From Gracilaria domingensis (Eukaryota; Rhodophyta; Florideophyceae; Gracilariales; Gracilariaceae), in the NCBI GenBank assembly GCA_022539475.1, contig VCMS01000004.1, positions 310,001 through 374,000 of the forward strand: a stretch of DNA of 64,000 nt, in the 5' to 3' direction. Of this stretch, positions 52,158-61,874 are shown piece after piece. Position 1 is the stretch's first letter, and each line of letters opens with the position of its first letter. The translations under genes were made by a program, and so were the position numbers. The notes below the pieces were generated by a model. The model searched no databases, had not been told where the DNA came from, and was given only the letters and a program-made list of their open reading frames with translations.

Positions 52158-52784
52158 TCACGGGGTTTGTGCGTTGCTGTTTTGTTCGTCTGATCTCCCA
52201 AACTCACCAGACAATTTTCCATACGCAGTTCGCGCACTCAGCATAAAAAGTCCAAGAGAAGTGACGCCAGAAATTCCGCTACCCAGTGCCAAGAGACAAA
52301 CAAGTCCGGTTCGGACAACAGCGCTAAGTCGCTGTACGACATAAATCTGGTCATCCAACGGATGTTCGGTGAAGAAGGCGGCGACAAAAACAAGCGCATT
52401 CCACGCGATGTACGAGATGGCGGCGGCTCCAGCGGCGCCAAGCAACGCGCTGAATGGATTGACTCCTGAAATATCAATGGGTGAATACGTAGGAGGTGGG
52501 GTGGTTGTATTCTCTTCTTGGATCCCGAGACGCTTCATTGTCTCTCGTACTTGTTGGAGCACACGCTCGTTTGGAGTGGTGGAAGGGCTGCTGGTTTGAG
52601 CGGCTTGTTCGGGAAAGAAAGATGTCTGGGGGGCGGGTTCATCGCGACGGAATCGAGGTTTAACGGGCTCTTGGGGAGATTTGAGGGCGGCTCGGAAATG
52701 ACGCGGGCGACAATTTTGGGTAGTCTTAAAGCGAATCTGGGAGGGGATAGGAAGAAGACGGAATGGTGAGGAAATGAAAGCCAT
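52158..52784 (-). CDS. DUF3082-like plastid membrane protein
   Basis: 208 residues from the ATG at 52784. The N-terminus (MAFISSPFRLLPIPSQIRFK) is a basic, hydroxylated transit-type leader without acidic residues. After a Pro/Ser-rich linker, two hydrophobic segments appear: FSALLGAAGAAAISYIAWNALVF and TGLVCLLALGSGISGVTSLGLFML, separated by FFTEHPLDDQIYVVQRLSAVVRT. That layout, with the HPL..D..VVQRLSVAVRT middle and GxxLFxL after it, is the one I associate with cyanobacterial and plastid DUF3082 proteins, of unknown function. The call rests on remembered pattern, not a search. The tail is polar. Confidence 0.6.
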   Translation of the reverse strand: MAFISSPFRLLPIPSQIRFKTTQNCRPRHFRAALKSPQEPVKPRFRRDEPAPQTSFFPEQAAQTSSPSTTPNERVLQQVRETMKRLGIQEENTTTPPPTYSPIDISGVNPFSALLGAAGAAAISYIAWNALVFVAAFFTEHPLDDQIYVVQRLSAVVRTGLVCLLALGSGISGVTSLGLFMLSARTAYGKLSGEFGRSDEQNSNAQTP

Positions 52785-53284
52785 GTTGGAAGAGTGATGC
52801 GCGTGGGCGCGAGCGAGCAACGGGGAAGGTGAGCAGAGAGCTCAAGTCGTCGACGCGGCGAATGAGATTGAATGTCAAGCGTGCGACGTGCTACGTGTAC
52901 AACGATACAAAAAGAGGCAAACGTAGCTTCTGCAAGAAGATTTGATTTGATTAGATTTGTTTTGATTTTAGGGTACATATCTCATTCGAACCACGTCATG
53001 CGGCAGAACACGCTGCGATCAAATGCATTCCGGCAGTAAGCAGCGCCAAGTAGGGTTCCAAGGCAGAAGGCACACCAACCTGCGGGCACACTGTGCATGT
53101 GGTTGCGCAGAGCACAACTTTGGCAAGGGCAAGCAAAAGTTGAACATTTAGCACGATATACAAAGGAAGTCAAGCTCCAACACGAAGTTTACTGAACCCC
53201 AAAAAAGAAGTGTTACAAGTACAAGCCCAAAGTCATAGCAGGGCGACACAAGCAAGATGCGCGCACAGCAAACGGGCACCCGAC
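52785..53284. other. 500-bp spacer, no gene seen
   Basis: Upstream of the DUF3082-like gene (-) and downstream of the small membrane protein gene (-). The GATTTGATTTGATTAGATTTG stretch near 52,940 is a simple TTTGATT repeat. Small Cys-rich frames at 52,982-53,173 have no recognisable family. Confidence 0.5.
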
Positions 53285-53575
53285 TCACATATTGAGCGAC
53301 GAAAAGCTTTCAAACGCCACGAGAGCTTCATCAAACGCAGACAGTTTAAACCGACGATTGGCAGCCACTCTCTGGCGTCGCCGACCAAGCATACGATTGA
53401 CAGCAAACGTAGCGTATGCAGCGAGTGCAACCACGGCTGCAAATGCTGCAGCGCTCTGCGCGGCAATGCGTGCGGCAGGCGGAAGCGGCTTGAACAATGG
53501 CTGCGCCGGCGGCTTGACCACGCGCATGGGCGGGCGGCGCGCGGATATCATGGTGCGAATAGGTGGGCGAGGCAT
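53285..53575 (-). CDS. Small single-span membrane protein, hypothetical
   Basis: 96 residues from the ATG at 53575. The N-terminal ~35 residues are rich in Pro and Arg (MPRPPIRTMISARRPPMRVV). One Ala-rich membrane segment follows (QSAAAFAAVVALAAYATFAV), then a strongly basic stretch (RMLGRRRQRVAANRRFKL) and an amphipathic tail ending in SFSSLNM. The layout would suit a small organelle inner-membrane protein. The frame is open upstream to 53716, but the extra part is Ser/Pro-rich and passes a T homopolymer, so the shorter start is preferred. No family recognised; it could also be chance. Confidence 0.35.
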   Translation of the reverse strand: MPRPPIRTMISARRPPMRVVKPPAQPLFKPLPPAARIAAQSAAAFAAVVALAAYATFAVNRMLGRRRQRVAANRRFKLSAFDEALVAFESFSSLNM

Positions 53576-54351
53576 GATAAGCGTTGAGAATGCGACTGGC
53601 AAGCGCGAGGGAGAACTGGAGTGAATAGCAGAACGAGAGGCGGAAGGACGGACGTGAAAGACAGGGCAGGGTTTATGAATGAACGATTTGAGCGAGCCTT
53701 TTTTTTTTTGTTTCAAAGCGGGCTGCTGCGCACCGCCTCATGTCGACCTGTCAAACGCGCTTTTCGCTCGGACGACGCTGTTGTTTCCGGTGTGGAACAG
53801 TGCGCGTGACGGGTGGGCGCGGGAGATTTCCGGCGTGATTGGCGCAAATGGTGTATGCTGCAACGTCAGTGGAGCGCTACAAACGATTTGCACGCGTGGA
53901 AGCATCACTTGTTGCTTTGCCTTCACGCAACGCGGGGCGGCGCCTTTGTCGTTTGTCACGTTTCATTGCGAGTGCACGTCACTCACTTATGCCTCTGCGA
54001 TCCGCCGTGATCCGCCACTTCGGATTAACCTGAATCCATAGATCAGCGTTTGAAAACCACAAATGCATTAAATTAAACAGCCCGTCAACCGCTGCCAAGT
54101 GGAGCGCAGCGAATGCGACAACCACATCACTAGTCTGCCACATGCGCATCCAACCGACATGCTCCAACGTCACCGGTCCTCCCAACTTCCGGCTCTTCTA
54201 CCGAAGGTAGCCCTCTCTACTTCTCACCCTCAATGCTGAAGCAGACCCCTCCAAGGCTAGGAGCTTGAAAGCATCACCCCAAACAACGATCCCACACTTC
54301 TGGCCGCAAATCCTCACAACAGGTGTCGAGCACTGCTGCCGTCGTCCAGCG
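53576..54351. other. Divergent spacer upstream of lipoyl synthase
   Basis: 776 bp between the small membrane protein (-) and LIAS (+). It has a run of 11 T near 53,699. No further feature seen. Confidence 0.5.
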
Positions 54352-55464
54352 ATGTGGACCCGCAGCAGCCTACTCGCTTCACGCCGCTTGTTCACGTCGG
54401 AAGCACCGGCGAAATCGCGATATGGAAAGCGCCTGGCTGATCTACGCGCTCAACTAGCAGCCGAAGCAGACGCGCCACTCCCAATAAGCTTTTTCACTCC
54501 AGGTGCGTCATCATCTGTGCTTCCGCGACGCACAGATGCGTACGAAGACCCATCAAAGCCCGCGTGGCTTAAGGTGCGACCACCCGGAGATCACCAAGCC
54601 GAAGCAGAGTATCAAAGACTACGAAAGTCTCTTCGTGGGCTCAAACTATCCACGGTGTGCGAGGAAGCAAGATGTCCGAATATCGGCGAATGTTGGGGTG
54701 GAGGAACCGCTACCATTATGCTTATGGGCGATACATGCACGCGGGGATGTCGATTTTGTAATATCAAGACTTCCAGAGCGCCTCCTCCGCTTGATGAAAA
54801 CGAGCCAGAAAACGTTGCTGTTGCAGTTGCCAAGTGGGGATTGAAATACATTGTGCTCACCAGTGTTGATAGGGATGACATACCAGATGGCGGATCCACT
54901 CACATTGCGCGCACGGTTGAGGGTCTTAAACAACGTCAGCCAGATTTATTGGTGGAGACTTTGTCTCCCGATTTTGCTGGAGACGAGCACGCGATGGACA
55001 GAGTAGTTACATCTGGCTTGGATGTATTCGCGCACAATGTTGAGACCGTTGAACGTTTGCAAGGCGTTGTAAGAGATAGGCGTGCAGGTTATGCCCAAAG
55101 TCTAAGCGTATTGAAGCGTGCGAAGAGCATTCGACCAGACGTGGTCACGAAGACGTCACTGATGCTTGGTGTGGGCGAGAGTGAAAAGGAGGTGCGTCAA
55201 ACAATGCAACACTGTCTCGATGTGGGCGTTGAAGTGATCACGCTTGGTCAGTATCTGAGGCCCTCTAAAAGACATCTCAAGGTGGAACAATGGGTCACTC
55301 CGGAGGAATTTGATGCCTGGAAAGTTGAGGGTGAGAAGATGGGGTTCTCATACGTGGCTTCCGGCCCTCTTGTTCGCAGTTCTTATCGTGCCGGTGAGTT
55401 CTTTTTGGAATCACTCATTAGGAAGAGAAGGGCAGCTGCGGCGATATCAGCTGCCGTAGAATGA
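54352..55464 (+). CDS. LIAS: Lipoyl synthase, mitochondrial (LIAS/LipA)
   Basis: 370 residues from ATG 54352. It inserts two sulfur atoms into protein-bound octanoyl groups to make the lipoyl cofactor of pyruvate and 2-oxoglutarate dehydrogenases and the glycine cleavage system. The N-terminus [16 protein letters not shown] is a mitochondrial presequence. Both iron-sulfur sites are complete: the auxiliary cluster [13 protein letters not shown] (CX4CX5C) and the radical-SAM cluster CTRGCRFCN (CX3CX2C). The remaining marks are [56 protein letters not shown] and the C-terminal RSSYRAGE, the third-ligand serine motif. The upstream in-frame ATG at 54265 would bury the presequence, so 54352 is chosen. 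Neighbouring PDK and this gene both serve pyruvate dehydrogenase. Confidence 0.95.
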   Translation: MWTRSSLLASRRLFTSEAPAKSRYGKRLADLRAQLAAEADAPLPISFFTPGASSSVLPRRTDAYEDPSKPAWLKVRPPGDHQAEAEYQRLRKSLRGLKLSTVCEEARCPNIGECWGGGTATIMLMGDTCTRGCRFCNIKTSRAPPPLDENEPENVAVAVAKWGLKYIVLTSVDRDDIPDGGSTHIARTVEGLKQRQPDLLVETLSPDFAGDEHAMDRVVTSGLDVFAHNVETVERLQGVVRDRRAGYAQSLSVLKRAKSIRPDVVTKTSLMLGVGESEKEVRQTMQHCLDVGVEVITLGQYLRPSKRHLKVEQWVTPEEFDAWKVEGEKMGFSYVASGPLVRSSYRAGEFFLESLIRKRRAAAAISAAVE

Positions 55465-55608
55465 TCTCGTGTAAAGCCAGAAAGCAGATTTGCGCAAAGA
55501 AAAATCTCTTTTGGGATGAAGAGTAACCATTTCCAAGCAAACAAAACTTTCATGCAAGATGGCAAACAGACGGAACATCTTGTAGCTTCAAAGCCTAACG
55601 TGCTCATG

Positions 55609-56196
55609 TCAGCAGAAAACTGGCACGGCCATGATGTCCTTCTCATGCTTCTTTTCAAGCTTCTCAACAACATCATACAAAGCGACATCCAAATTGTCCT
55701 CCGCCGCCATGGCCTCGACTAGCTCAACTGCTAATTGAGCGCCCTCTGCCGCATCAGCATGAGTGTCCTTAACCTCAAGATTGAAAACGTATGAAGGACA
55801 GAAAACCGAAGGACTTCTGTTGCTGATAAAATCATCCATTACACTTCTGAATACTCTGTCTTCAAACGTGATGATAATGTCAAAACGTTCACGGGCGTCA
55901 CGCCATTGTTCAGGTGCCTTCTTAATCTTGGCATTGCGGTCCAACATGTTCAGAACTCCGTTGGAGGTGTACAACGCAGCGTCTCTTTCAATGAGTTGTG
56001 CCCTCATTTGTTCGTACGGCATGTTGAAAGGAAACACCACAGGTTCCATTAATGTGCGACCCGGAAGCTTAACGGAACTCCCTGTCCCGTATGATCGAAC
56101 ATTGTATCCACGTAAAGCTAGTTCGCGGTGCGCTTCCATACTTCTGTTTTGGTTAGACGCGCACACGCAGCACACTTTGAGACGACCTGCGCCCAT
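55609..56196 (-). CDS. SSU72: RNA polymerase II CTD phosphatase SSU72
   Basis: 195 residues, the usual family length. SSU72 is a Cys-based phosphatase that removes phosphate from Ser5 and Ser7 of the Pol II C-terminal repeat and works in 3'-end formation and transcript termination. The catalytic P loop CASNQNRS (CX5RS) begins at about residue 12 (VCCVCASNQNRSMEAH). Other marks are GYNVRSYGTGSSVKLPG, YNMPYEQM (here FNMPYEQM), IIITFEDRVF and, near the end, VFNLEVKDTHADA. The ATG at 56196 is the first in frame and matches the family start. The gene is tail-to-tail with lipoyl synthase, 144 bp apart. Confidence 0.95.
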   Translation of the reverse strand: MGAGRLKVCCVCASNQNRSMEAHRELALRGYNVRSYGTGSSVKLPGRTLMEPVVFPFNMPYEQMRAQLIERDAALYTSNGVLNMLDRNAKIKKAPEQWRDARERFDIIITFEDRVFRSVMDDFISNRSPSVFCPSYVFNLEVKDTHADAAEGAQLAVELVEAMAAEDNLDVALYDVVEKLEKKHEKDIMAVPVFC

Positions 56197-57147
56197 ACCT
56201 AGGAAAGACTGCGGCTAGAATGGGGTCTGATTGCAGACTTCTTCGGCTCTTAAACGAGAGTGCCACAATGGTGTCCAATGTCTTTTAAAGTCTCGTAATA
56301 GATTCATACAACACCCACAGGATCTGGTGTTGGAAGAAATATTGTTGTAGGCATCGAGTTGTAGGAGTTGCCGTCTTCAAGAGCGTGGGTTTTGGGAAAT
56401 GCCAAATTAATTTCTAGTTTTCACTTCCTCGTGTTTCCCCGCAGGTGGTGCGGACTCCAGAGAAACCAGTGAGGAAGGTGACCGCATCCCTGCGAATCTA
56501 CAACCCAAATCAGGGACGACAACTACACACTTGACACAACTTTTTCAACATATCATATCGTACCCTTGGCATCCCCATTACAACCGTAGCGCGTGCACGA
56601 AACCCAAAGCACGGGCCTCGTCACGGGGATAACTTTCGTACTCCGTTTCAGTACTCTTCTGATCCCAATTCAACCGCCACCGTGATTCCCAAAGAAGAGC
56701 TTCGTCCTCTCCTGACTGCGCCGTTTCTTTCGAATTAGCGAACAAACTTCAAATTGCACGGCGTTTCGCTACGTAACTTGGAGTTGCTCATAATTTCATT
56801 TGCTTCCAGCACCATATATTCCCACGCGTCGGTTGAAGGAAGTGCTGTCAACCATGCTTTCTTCTCCTCCAGAGAACTGTGACTAGACGATTTGAGAAAA
56901 GTTCTCTCCTGCCACCCTTTCGTACAAATTGTCAGCGAAAGGATCCAACGCGCTTTGCGGTAACTTGTGTCCCGTTGCGCGACGTCAAGTATCACGGACA
57001 CTCTTCGGGAGAATCAGCTTGTGTCTGCAGCCTGTCTAGTGAGAGCTCCGCCAAACTCCGCGTCAACCGAACTTCAGCTGTGTGCAGCACACCCCTTGTT
57101 ACCTCGGCTTGAGAAAATCAACTTCTTTACAGCGACACTTAGAAGCA
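56197..57147. other. 950-bp divergent spacer
   Basis: Between SSU72 (-) and TAF6 (+). It must hold both promoters. No TATA box, repeat or RNA gene was recognised. Confidence 0.5.
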
Positions 57148-58671
57148 ATGGCTGCAAAGCGAGCAAAGTCATCGAACGCGAACGCTTTGCCTCATGAGAC
57201 GCTGCGTGTCGATACCGAGGTCATTCGCGTTATTGGGCAGTCCATGCCGAGCATGCCACCTTTCGCAGACTCGGCAGCAGGAACACTGGCGCATGACATC
57301 GAATACCGAATTCGAGAGATTGTTCAGGACGCAATGAAGTTCATGAAACATTCGAAACGCAACAAGCTGACAACGAATGACATCAACGCTGCACTGCGCT
57401 TGCGGAACGTCGCACCTATTCTCGGTTTCAGCGACCCCAAGGGAAACTCCCACAAACTGAGAGATAACGGACGGTCTAAACAAGACAAGGCGTATATGAT
57501 GAGTCCTTTGTCAAGCGCGAAAGGGGATCTTCACCCTCCCTTGCGCCCTCAGTTTACTGCTGTTGATGGGAGCGAGGACTTATTCTTCGTACCTGACAAA
57601 GAAGTGACGGTGAAATCCGTCATTGAAACAAATATGCCTCTTGTTCCCCTTGACGTTAATCTGAGTAAGCACTGGCTTGCAGTGGCCGGGAAACAGCCCT
57701 CAATTCCCCAGAACCCGACTAAGAAGCGTAAGGCAAGCTATGGCGAGAACGAAGATACGGAACCAGTGTCGAAGAAACAAAAAGTTCCCACTGAAGTTAA
57801 ACCGCTAGTAAGGCACGAGTTGAGCCGGGAACTACAACTCTACCTTGAGCAGATCACCACTGCCGTACAGGGAGATGACACGAAGCATCTAGAGCAATGC
57901 CTGTACGCGGTCGCCCATGAGAAAGGAATTGCCGAGTTGCTCCCATACTTCACGCAGTTTGTGTTCAAGTGCGTAACAAAGTGTGATAATCTGCCACTAA
58001 TGTTCTCATGTATGCGGTTGGTCAATGCCATTTTGGACAATGATGTCTTCGATCTGAGACTATATTTGCAGCAAGTCTTACCGGCAGTTCTCACTTGTAT
58101 ATTGGGAAAACGGTTTTCTGGGAATCCGAGGGATAATCATTGGGCACTTCGAGATTACACAACCACGGTTATGAAGAAAATCTGTGATCGATACGGCCAA
58201 CAATATCCTGATATCCAACCTCGCATCACCAAGACATGTGCGTCAGCTCTCGATAGTACGAAGAGGCCGCTTACGACACACTACGGTGCGATTGTCGGCC
58301 TTGCAGCACTTGGTCGACGTGTACTAGAGCGGCATTTGCTTCCTCGACTGGAGAGAAGAACATATCTCGCAACGGTGGCAAAGATAGTGAAGAATCCTAA
58401 CACCAAGCCGGTGCGAAGGGAAGAGGCCTGCAGAGTTTTTGGGGCATTGTTCTGGGCAGTGTCACTTGTACGAGAGCCATCTAACGGTTCAGCAAAGCCC
58501 TCGGAGGTGGATGTGCAGTTGAAACATTTCGTCGATTATCTTCCTTCTGCAGAAACAATATTCAAAGCAGGAGAGGTGGAGCTCGGCAACAGATTTTATC
58601 CTCATCGTCACGGCAAGACGGAAACACAACTAACTTGTGCTCTTCTCGAAGAGAGGAAAGCCAAAAGATAG
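57148..58671 (+). CDS. TAF6: TFIID subunit TAF6
   Basis: 507 residues, intronless. TAF6 pairs with TAF9 through a histone fold in the TFIID complex that recognises core promoters. Residues ~20-90 are the fold (LRVDTEVIRVIGQSM, DIEYRIREIVQDAMKFMKHS, RNKLTTNDINAALRLRNV). The connecting segment includes PILGF, FFVPDKEV and LNVDLxxHWLAV (here VNLSKHWLAVAG). The TAF6-C HEAT region runs from ~235: HELSRELQLYLEQI, LLPYFTQFVFKCV, LQQVLPAVLTCILGKRFSGN, HWALRDYTTTVMKKICDRY, LTTHYGAIVGLAALG. A basic Lys/Arg linker (KKRKASYG) may be a nuclear localisation signal. The start at 57148 (MAAKRAKSSN) is preferred over upstream frame. Its shorter paralogue lies 11 kb upstream. Confidence 0.93.
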   Translation: MAAKRAKSSNANALPHETLRVDTEVIRVIGQSMPSMPPFADSAAGTLAHDIEYRIREIVQDAMKFMKHSKRNKLTTNDINAALRLRNVAPILGFSDPKGNSHKLRDNGRSKQDKAYMMSPLSSAKGDLHPPLRPQFTAVDGSEDLFFVPDKEVTVKSVIETNMPLVPLDVNLSKHWLAVAGKQPSIPQNPTKKRKASYGENEDTEPVSKKQKVPTEVKPLVRHELSRELQLYLEQITTAVQGDDTKHLEQCLYAVAHEKGIAELLPYFTQFVFKCVTKCDNLPLMFSCMRLVNAILDNDVFDLRLYLQQVLPAVLTCILGKRFSGNPRDNHWALRDYTTTVMKKICDRYGQQYPDIQPRITKTCASALDSTKRPLTTHYGAIVGLAALGRRVLERHLLPRLERRTYLATVAKIVKNPNTKPVRREEACRVFGALFWAVSLVREPSNGSAKPSEVDVQLKHFVDYLPSAETIFKAGEVELGNRFYPHRHGKTETQLTCALLEERKAKR

Positions 58672-58713
58672 CCCTGGAAACTCTGCCAGGCAACAGATGT
58701 TTGACGGTGACGA

Positions 58714-61434
58714 CTACGGATCTTCGAACACAAACTCAATTTCGCGAGGCCCATGAAGCGGCACTGTGACAAACAGAAGACTGAGTCCACTAATTACTTC
58801 ATATCTGGAATCGCTAAGGGTACTACCATCACGCGTTAAGCAAATCAGCTGACTTGTTGCATTTTCGTTTAACCAAAACACCGAGTCTCCCGAGTCTCGC
58901 AGACTGACATTCACTAAGACGTACGCTGTCAATTTTGAGAGAGACAGCTTTTCGTACATGCCTTTGTAATCTGTTTCACAAGAGATCCTCGTAGTCGATA
59001 TGGAGGCTATGACCGCACCGGCGTTTAGCAGTCTGGGATTTCCTATCGCAGCAAATTGCATTGCGCTAGATATATTCAACACAGGACTGACGTGTACGAT
59101 GAGAGCATCGAGTGATACAACTTGTATGGGACAGGGGTCAAATTTGTTTTTGTGGTGGAAGAGTCTCATCGGCGGGTGAGGAATCATTGACAAGTATGAT
59201 ACATCGGCAGGCATTTTGGAAAAAGGGTGTATGTCACATGGCGCAAACGAACCGCTAGTGCTGCTAGCCTTTGAAGATCGGTGAAGATTAAACACACCAA
59301 TAACTCCGTTGACACACGAGCAATTGAACACCTTGAACAGTTTCACCGCATCTGTTCGCGGGTCGTCAAAGATGCAATCGGCAGCTGGCCGACCGGGTTC
59401 TTCACACCTTAATATTTTTCCATCTGATGTTAACAGGCTCTTGAGTAAAGCCACTCCTTCCGCATGAAGCATAGAAGGAGAATCACTAACGCATATAGGT
59501 CCCCCAGACAAAACTCTGGCAATAGCGTGCGTTCTAGCGAGCTTGTGATGTGCCGTGAACATATCCCAGTCGGAAACCGGGAATATCTCTCCAAGCATTA
59601 ACGTGTTCATAGCGTTTCTAAGAACGTGCCACACAACCATGCTCGCGTCTTCGTCTACATTGGGAAAAGCGTGGTCATCGGAAGCACGCCAGCATATATT
59701 TGTTGGAGACAATGTTGAACCTGATGCAAAGATTGCTTCTTGGCCACACGACATTGAATTGAGAATAATACCATGAGGAAAGCCTTCACCTGCTGCTTTT
59801 GTCATCGCGTTGCGGTATGAAGCTGTCAAGGACTTGGAGTGAGAATTTCTGAATTCAGTCCCATCTCCAGCATCAGTAACATCATGAAGCATTTCCAAGA
59901 TACTTTGTGCATCAATCTTTAAGCCACTGAGCTTGTGGGTAGCAGCTAGACTGTTGACAAAGTATGAGTTAAAGAAGCTTTCAATATTTTCTGTAGATGG
60001 CAGAGGGATTTCATAGAGTTTCTCCCAATGTCTTAGATTGCCAATGTTATTCTTCAGCAAACCTTTTGAGACTGCTCCTCTGACTAAGTTCGTTTCCACG
60101 CGACACGCTGTACCATCAGTGCCTCCCCAATAGCCTATAGAAGCGGTCCATGCTATTATTGGGACTGATATTCTTTCATGCAAAGCTGCAAGAGTGTGGT
60201 CGAACTTTTTGTTTGGACCATATGACTGAAGACAAGGACGGTGCGTTCTCGTCTTTTCCGACTGGGAATGTTCAAAGTTCGGGCCTTCTCCACCACCAGC
60301 CTGCCACCCATCATCAAGGATAACGTAGCCAAAAGGAATTCCGTTCGCATGGAACCATTCCAAGGCTTGTACGACATCAGCTTGAGTCACGTCGTGACCG
60401 AAAGCATCCCAAGTACAAAAGCCAAGAGAATTGAGGAGTGGTTGCTGTTTAGATACGACGATGTTCCATGCCGGTGATTGCAACTTCTCGAGACGAGAAC
60501 AAAAATGGTCCAATCGATGGGATACGCATTCAATGAGTTGAGAAATGGTAGTATATACATCGGCGCCGGAGAACATAAAAGCAGTTTGGGCATTCAACAC
60601 ATCGGCAATTGACAAGGGTCGACATCTGCCAGACTCTACGCGAACGGCTGGATAGGTACCAGTACTAAACAAGGTAGTTCGGAGCGCTTTTCGTGCGTCT
60701 GCAACGAAAATAAGCACAGCAAATTCAGTGATGTGACGTAAAGAGGTGCAGCGGGGCTCGTAAGCTTGTGCGCTTTGGTGGTGAGGCTGTCGCCTCATCT
60801 CAATCAAGGCAAAAACCGTCTCGTGCATCACGTCAGATAACAAATCAAGAAGAGAGCGCTTGTGGGAGTGTGGGCTCGAGCGGTGCATCTCCGGTGCAAT
60901 CCAGAACGGGCTTTGTTTGTAAAGCGAGGTAAGGCGAGAGAGCTGGACGTCATGACGGTGCAATGGACTTGCCAATGGCACTTCCACACATGCAGGTGAA
61001 CGACGATGCTTTCTGCCGACGTAAAAATCGGTGCCATCGTCCTGTTTCAGCCAGTGTCCATCTTGAAGTTGGATGACGAATGAAACACCAACGACAAAGG
61101 GTTGAGGAAAGCTAACATTGGCCACAAAGCAATCGTTGGAAAAGGGGTCGAAATAGACATCCCGTGGCTCATTCCAAACAGCAGCCTCTGTGGCATGTCC
61201 GAAATGAAGACGACAAGGCGGGGACGGATTCAGCGCAGACAGTTGCCCCACATGCGACACAGCAAAGTACAAACTGTGTACGGGAAGAGAGTCGAGCAAC
61301 ACGGTGATGTGGTGGTGCGGAAGACAGAAACTCTCGACAAGTGTGAACGGATGAAAGTGGTCGACATGAAGCTGCAGCTCTTGCGCGTCATCGCGGCGAC
61401 AACCGCCCTTGCGCCAGCTGCTGCGCAGCTGCAT
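58714..61434 (-). CDS. Raffinose synthase/alkaline alpha-galactosidase family protein (GH36)
   Basis: 906 residues from ATG 61434. Members hydrolyse or transfer alpha-galactosyl groups. The N-terminal beta-sandwich is followed by the (beta/alpha)8 barrel: LGFCTWDAFGHDVTQADV, GIPFGYVILDDGWQ (the acid/base-side motif), LKIDAQSILEML (nucleophile Asp in KxD), and DDHAFPNVDEDASM, WDMFTAHH and GGPICVSDSP near the C-terminal side. This is the Sip1/raffinose-synthase branch. In plants these make or degrade raffinose sugars; red algae instead store galactosylglycerol (floridoside), so that is a reasonable but unproven substrate. The open frame runs further to 61710 through a 15-bp palindrome; the shorter start is chosen because upstream sequence is Cys/Arg-rich and unlike the family. 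It converges on TAF6 with 42 bp between. Confidence 0.88.
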   Translation of the reverse strand: MQLRSSWRKGGCRRDDAQELQLHVDHFHPFTLVESFCLPHHHITVLLDSLPVHSLYFAVSHVGQLSALNPSPPCRLHFGHATEAAVWNEPRDVYFDPFSNDCFVANVSFPQPFVVGVSFVIQLQDGHWLKQDDGTDFYVGRKHRRSPACVEVPLASPLHRHDVQLSRLTSLYKQSPFWIAPEMHRSSPHSHKRSLLDLLSDVMHETVFALIEMRRQPHHQSAQAYEPRCTSLRHITEFAVLIFVADARKALRTTLFSTGTYPAVRVESGRCRPLSIADVLNAQTAFMFSGADVYTTISQLIECVSHRLDHFCSRLEKLQSPAWNIVVSKQQPLLNSLGFCTWDAFGHDVTQADVVQALEWFHANGIPFGYVILDDGWQAGGGEGPNFEHSQSEKTRTHRPCLQSYGPNKKFDHTLAALHERISVPIIAWTASIGYWGGTDGTACRVETNLVRGAVSKGLLKNNIGNLRHWEKLYEIPLPSTENIESFFNSYFVNSLAATHKLSGLKIDAQSILEMLHDVTDAGDGTEFRNSHSKSLTASYRNAMTKAAGEGFPHGIILNSMSCGQEAIFASGSTLSPTNICWRASDDHAFPNVDEDASMVVWHVLRNAMNTLMLGEIFPVSDWDMFTAHHKLARTHAIARVLSGGPICVSDSPSMLHAEGVALLKSLLTSDGKILRCEEPGRPAADCIFDDPRTDAVKLFKVFNCSCVNGVIGVFNLHRSSKASSTSGSFAPCDIHPFSKMPADVSYLSMIPHPPMRLFHHKNKFDPCPIQVVSLDALIVHVSPVLNISSAMQFAAIGNPRLLNAGAVIASISTTRISCETDYKGMYEKLSLSKLTAYVLVNVSLRDSGDSVFWLNENATSQLICLTRDGSTLSDSRYEVISGLSLLFVTVPLHGPREIEFVFEDP

Positions 61435-61874
61435 CGCTCGCGTTCGAGCTTGAAGCTGAAGCGCAAACGTGCAGCACAGCACCTCCCAAACGCAGGCGCC
61501 GACGCGTGACTCGTCACGGCGTGACGAACGGATACAACTTGCGAAGTTCGCACGCTGTTCGCATCGCGCACAGCGTGCATCTTGTGCAAGGCGCTGGCGT
61601 GGAGGCAACATGGGATCAACGCCGCGCGTTGATCCCATGTGTGGAACCGAGCAGCACAGTGCACAGCGCCACGCAGTGCGGGCTCCGCATCGAACCATCG
61701 CAACGTCCACCGTCGCCTTTGCTCGTTCTTCGTGATTTGTTCGTATTTAGTTCGCGTCCGAATCTCGCCCGCTCCGCCCTCACCGTCCCCCAATCGGGCC
61801 CAAAATCAGTTTCCACTTGTCCTTCGTCGCGAAAACAACAAGATTCGTATCGTCAACTCGCGCCGATCGCCATC
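61435..61874. promoter_or_regulatory. Divergent promoter of the GH36 and RanBP1 genes
   Basis: 440 bp between opposite start codons. It contains the palindrome at 61608-61640, which sits near the middle. Both genes probably read from this spacer; regulation is inferred only from layout. Confidence 0.5.
61608..61640. repeat. 15-bp perfect inverted repeat, 3-nt loop
   Basis: ACATGGGATCAACGC (61608-61622) and its exact complement GCGTTGATCCCATGT (61626-61640) flank CGC. It lies in the divergent promoter between the GH36 and RanBP1 genes, about 170 bp from one start and 235 bp from the other. A dyad of this size could be an operator for a dimeric regulator. Confidence 0.92.
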
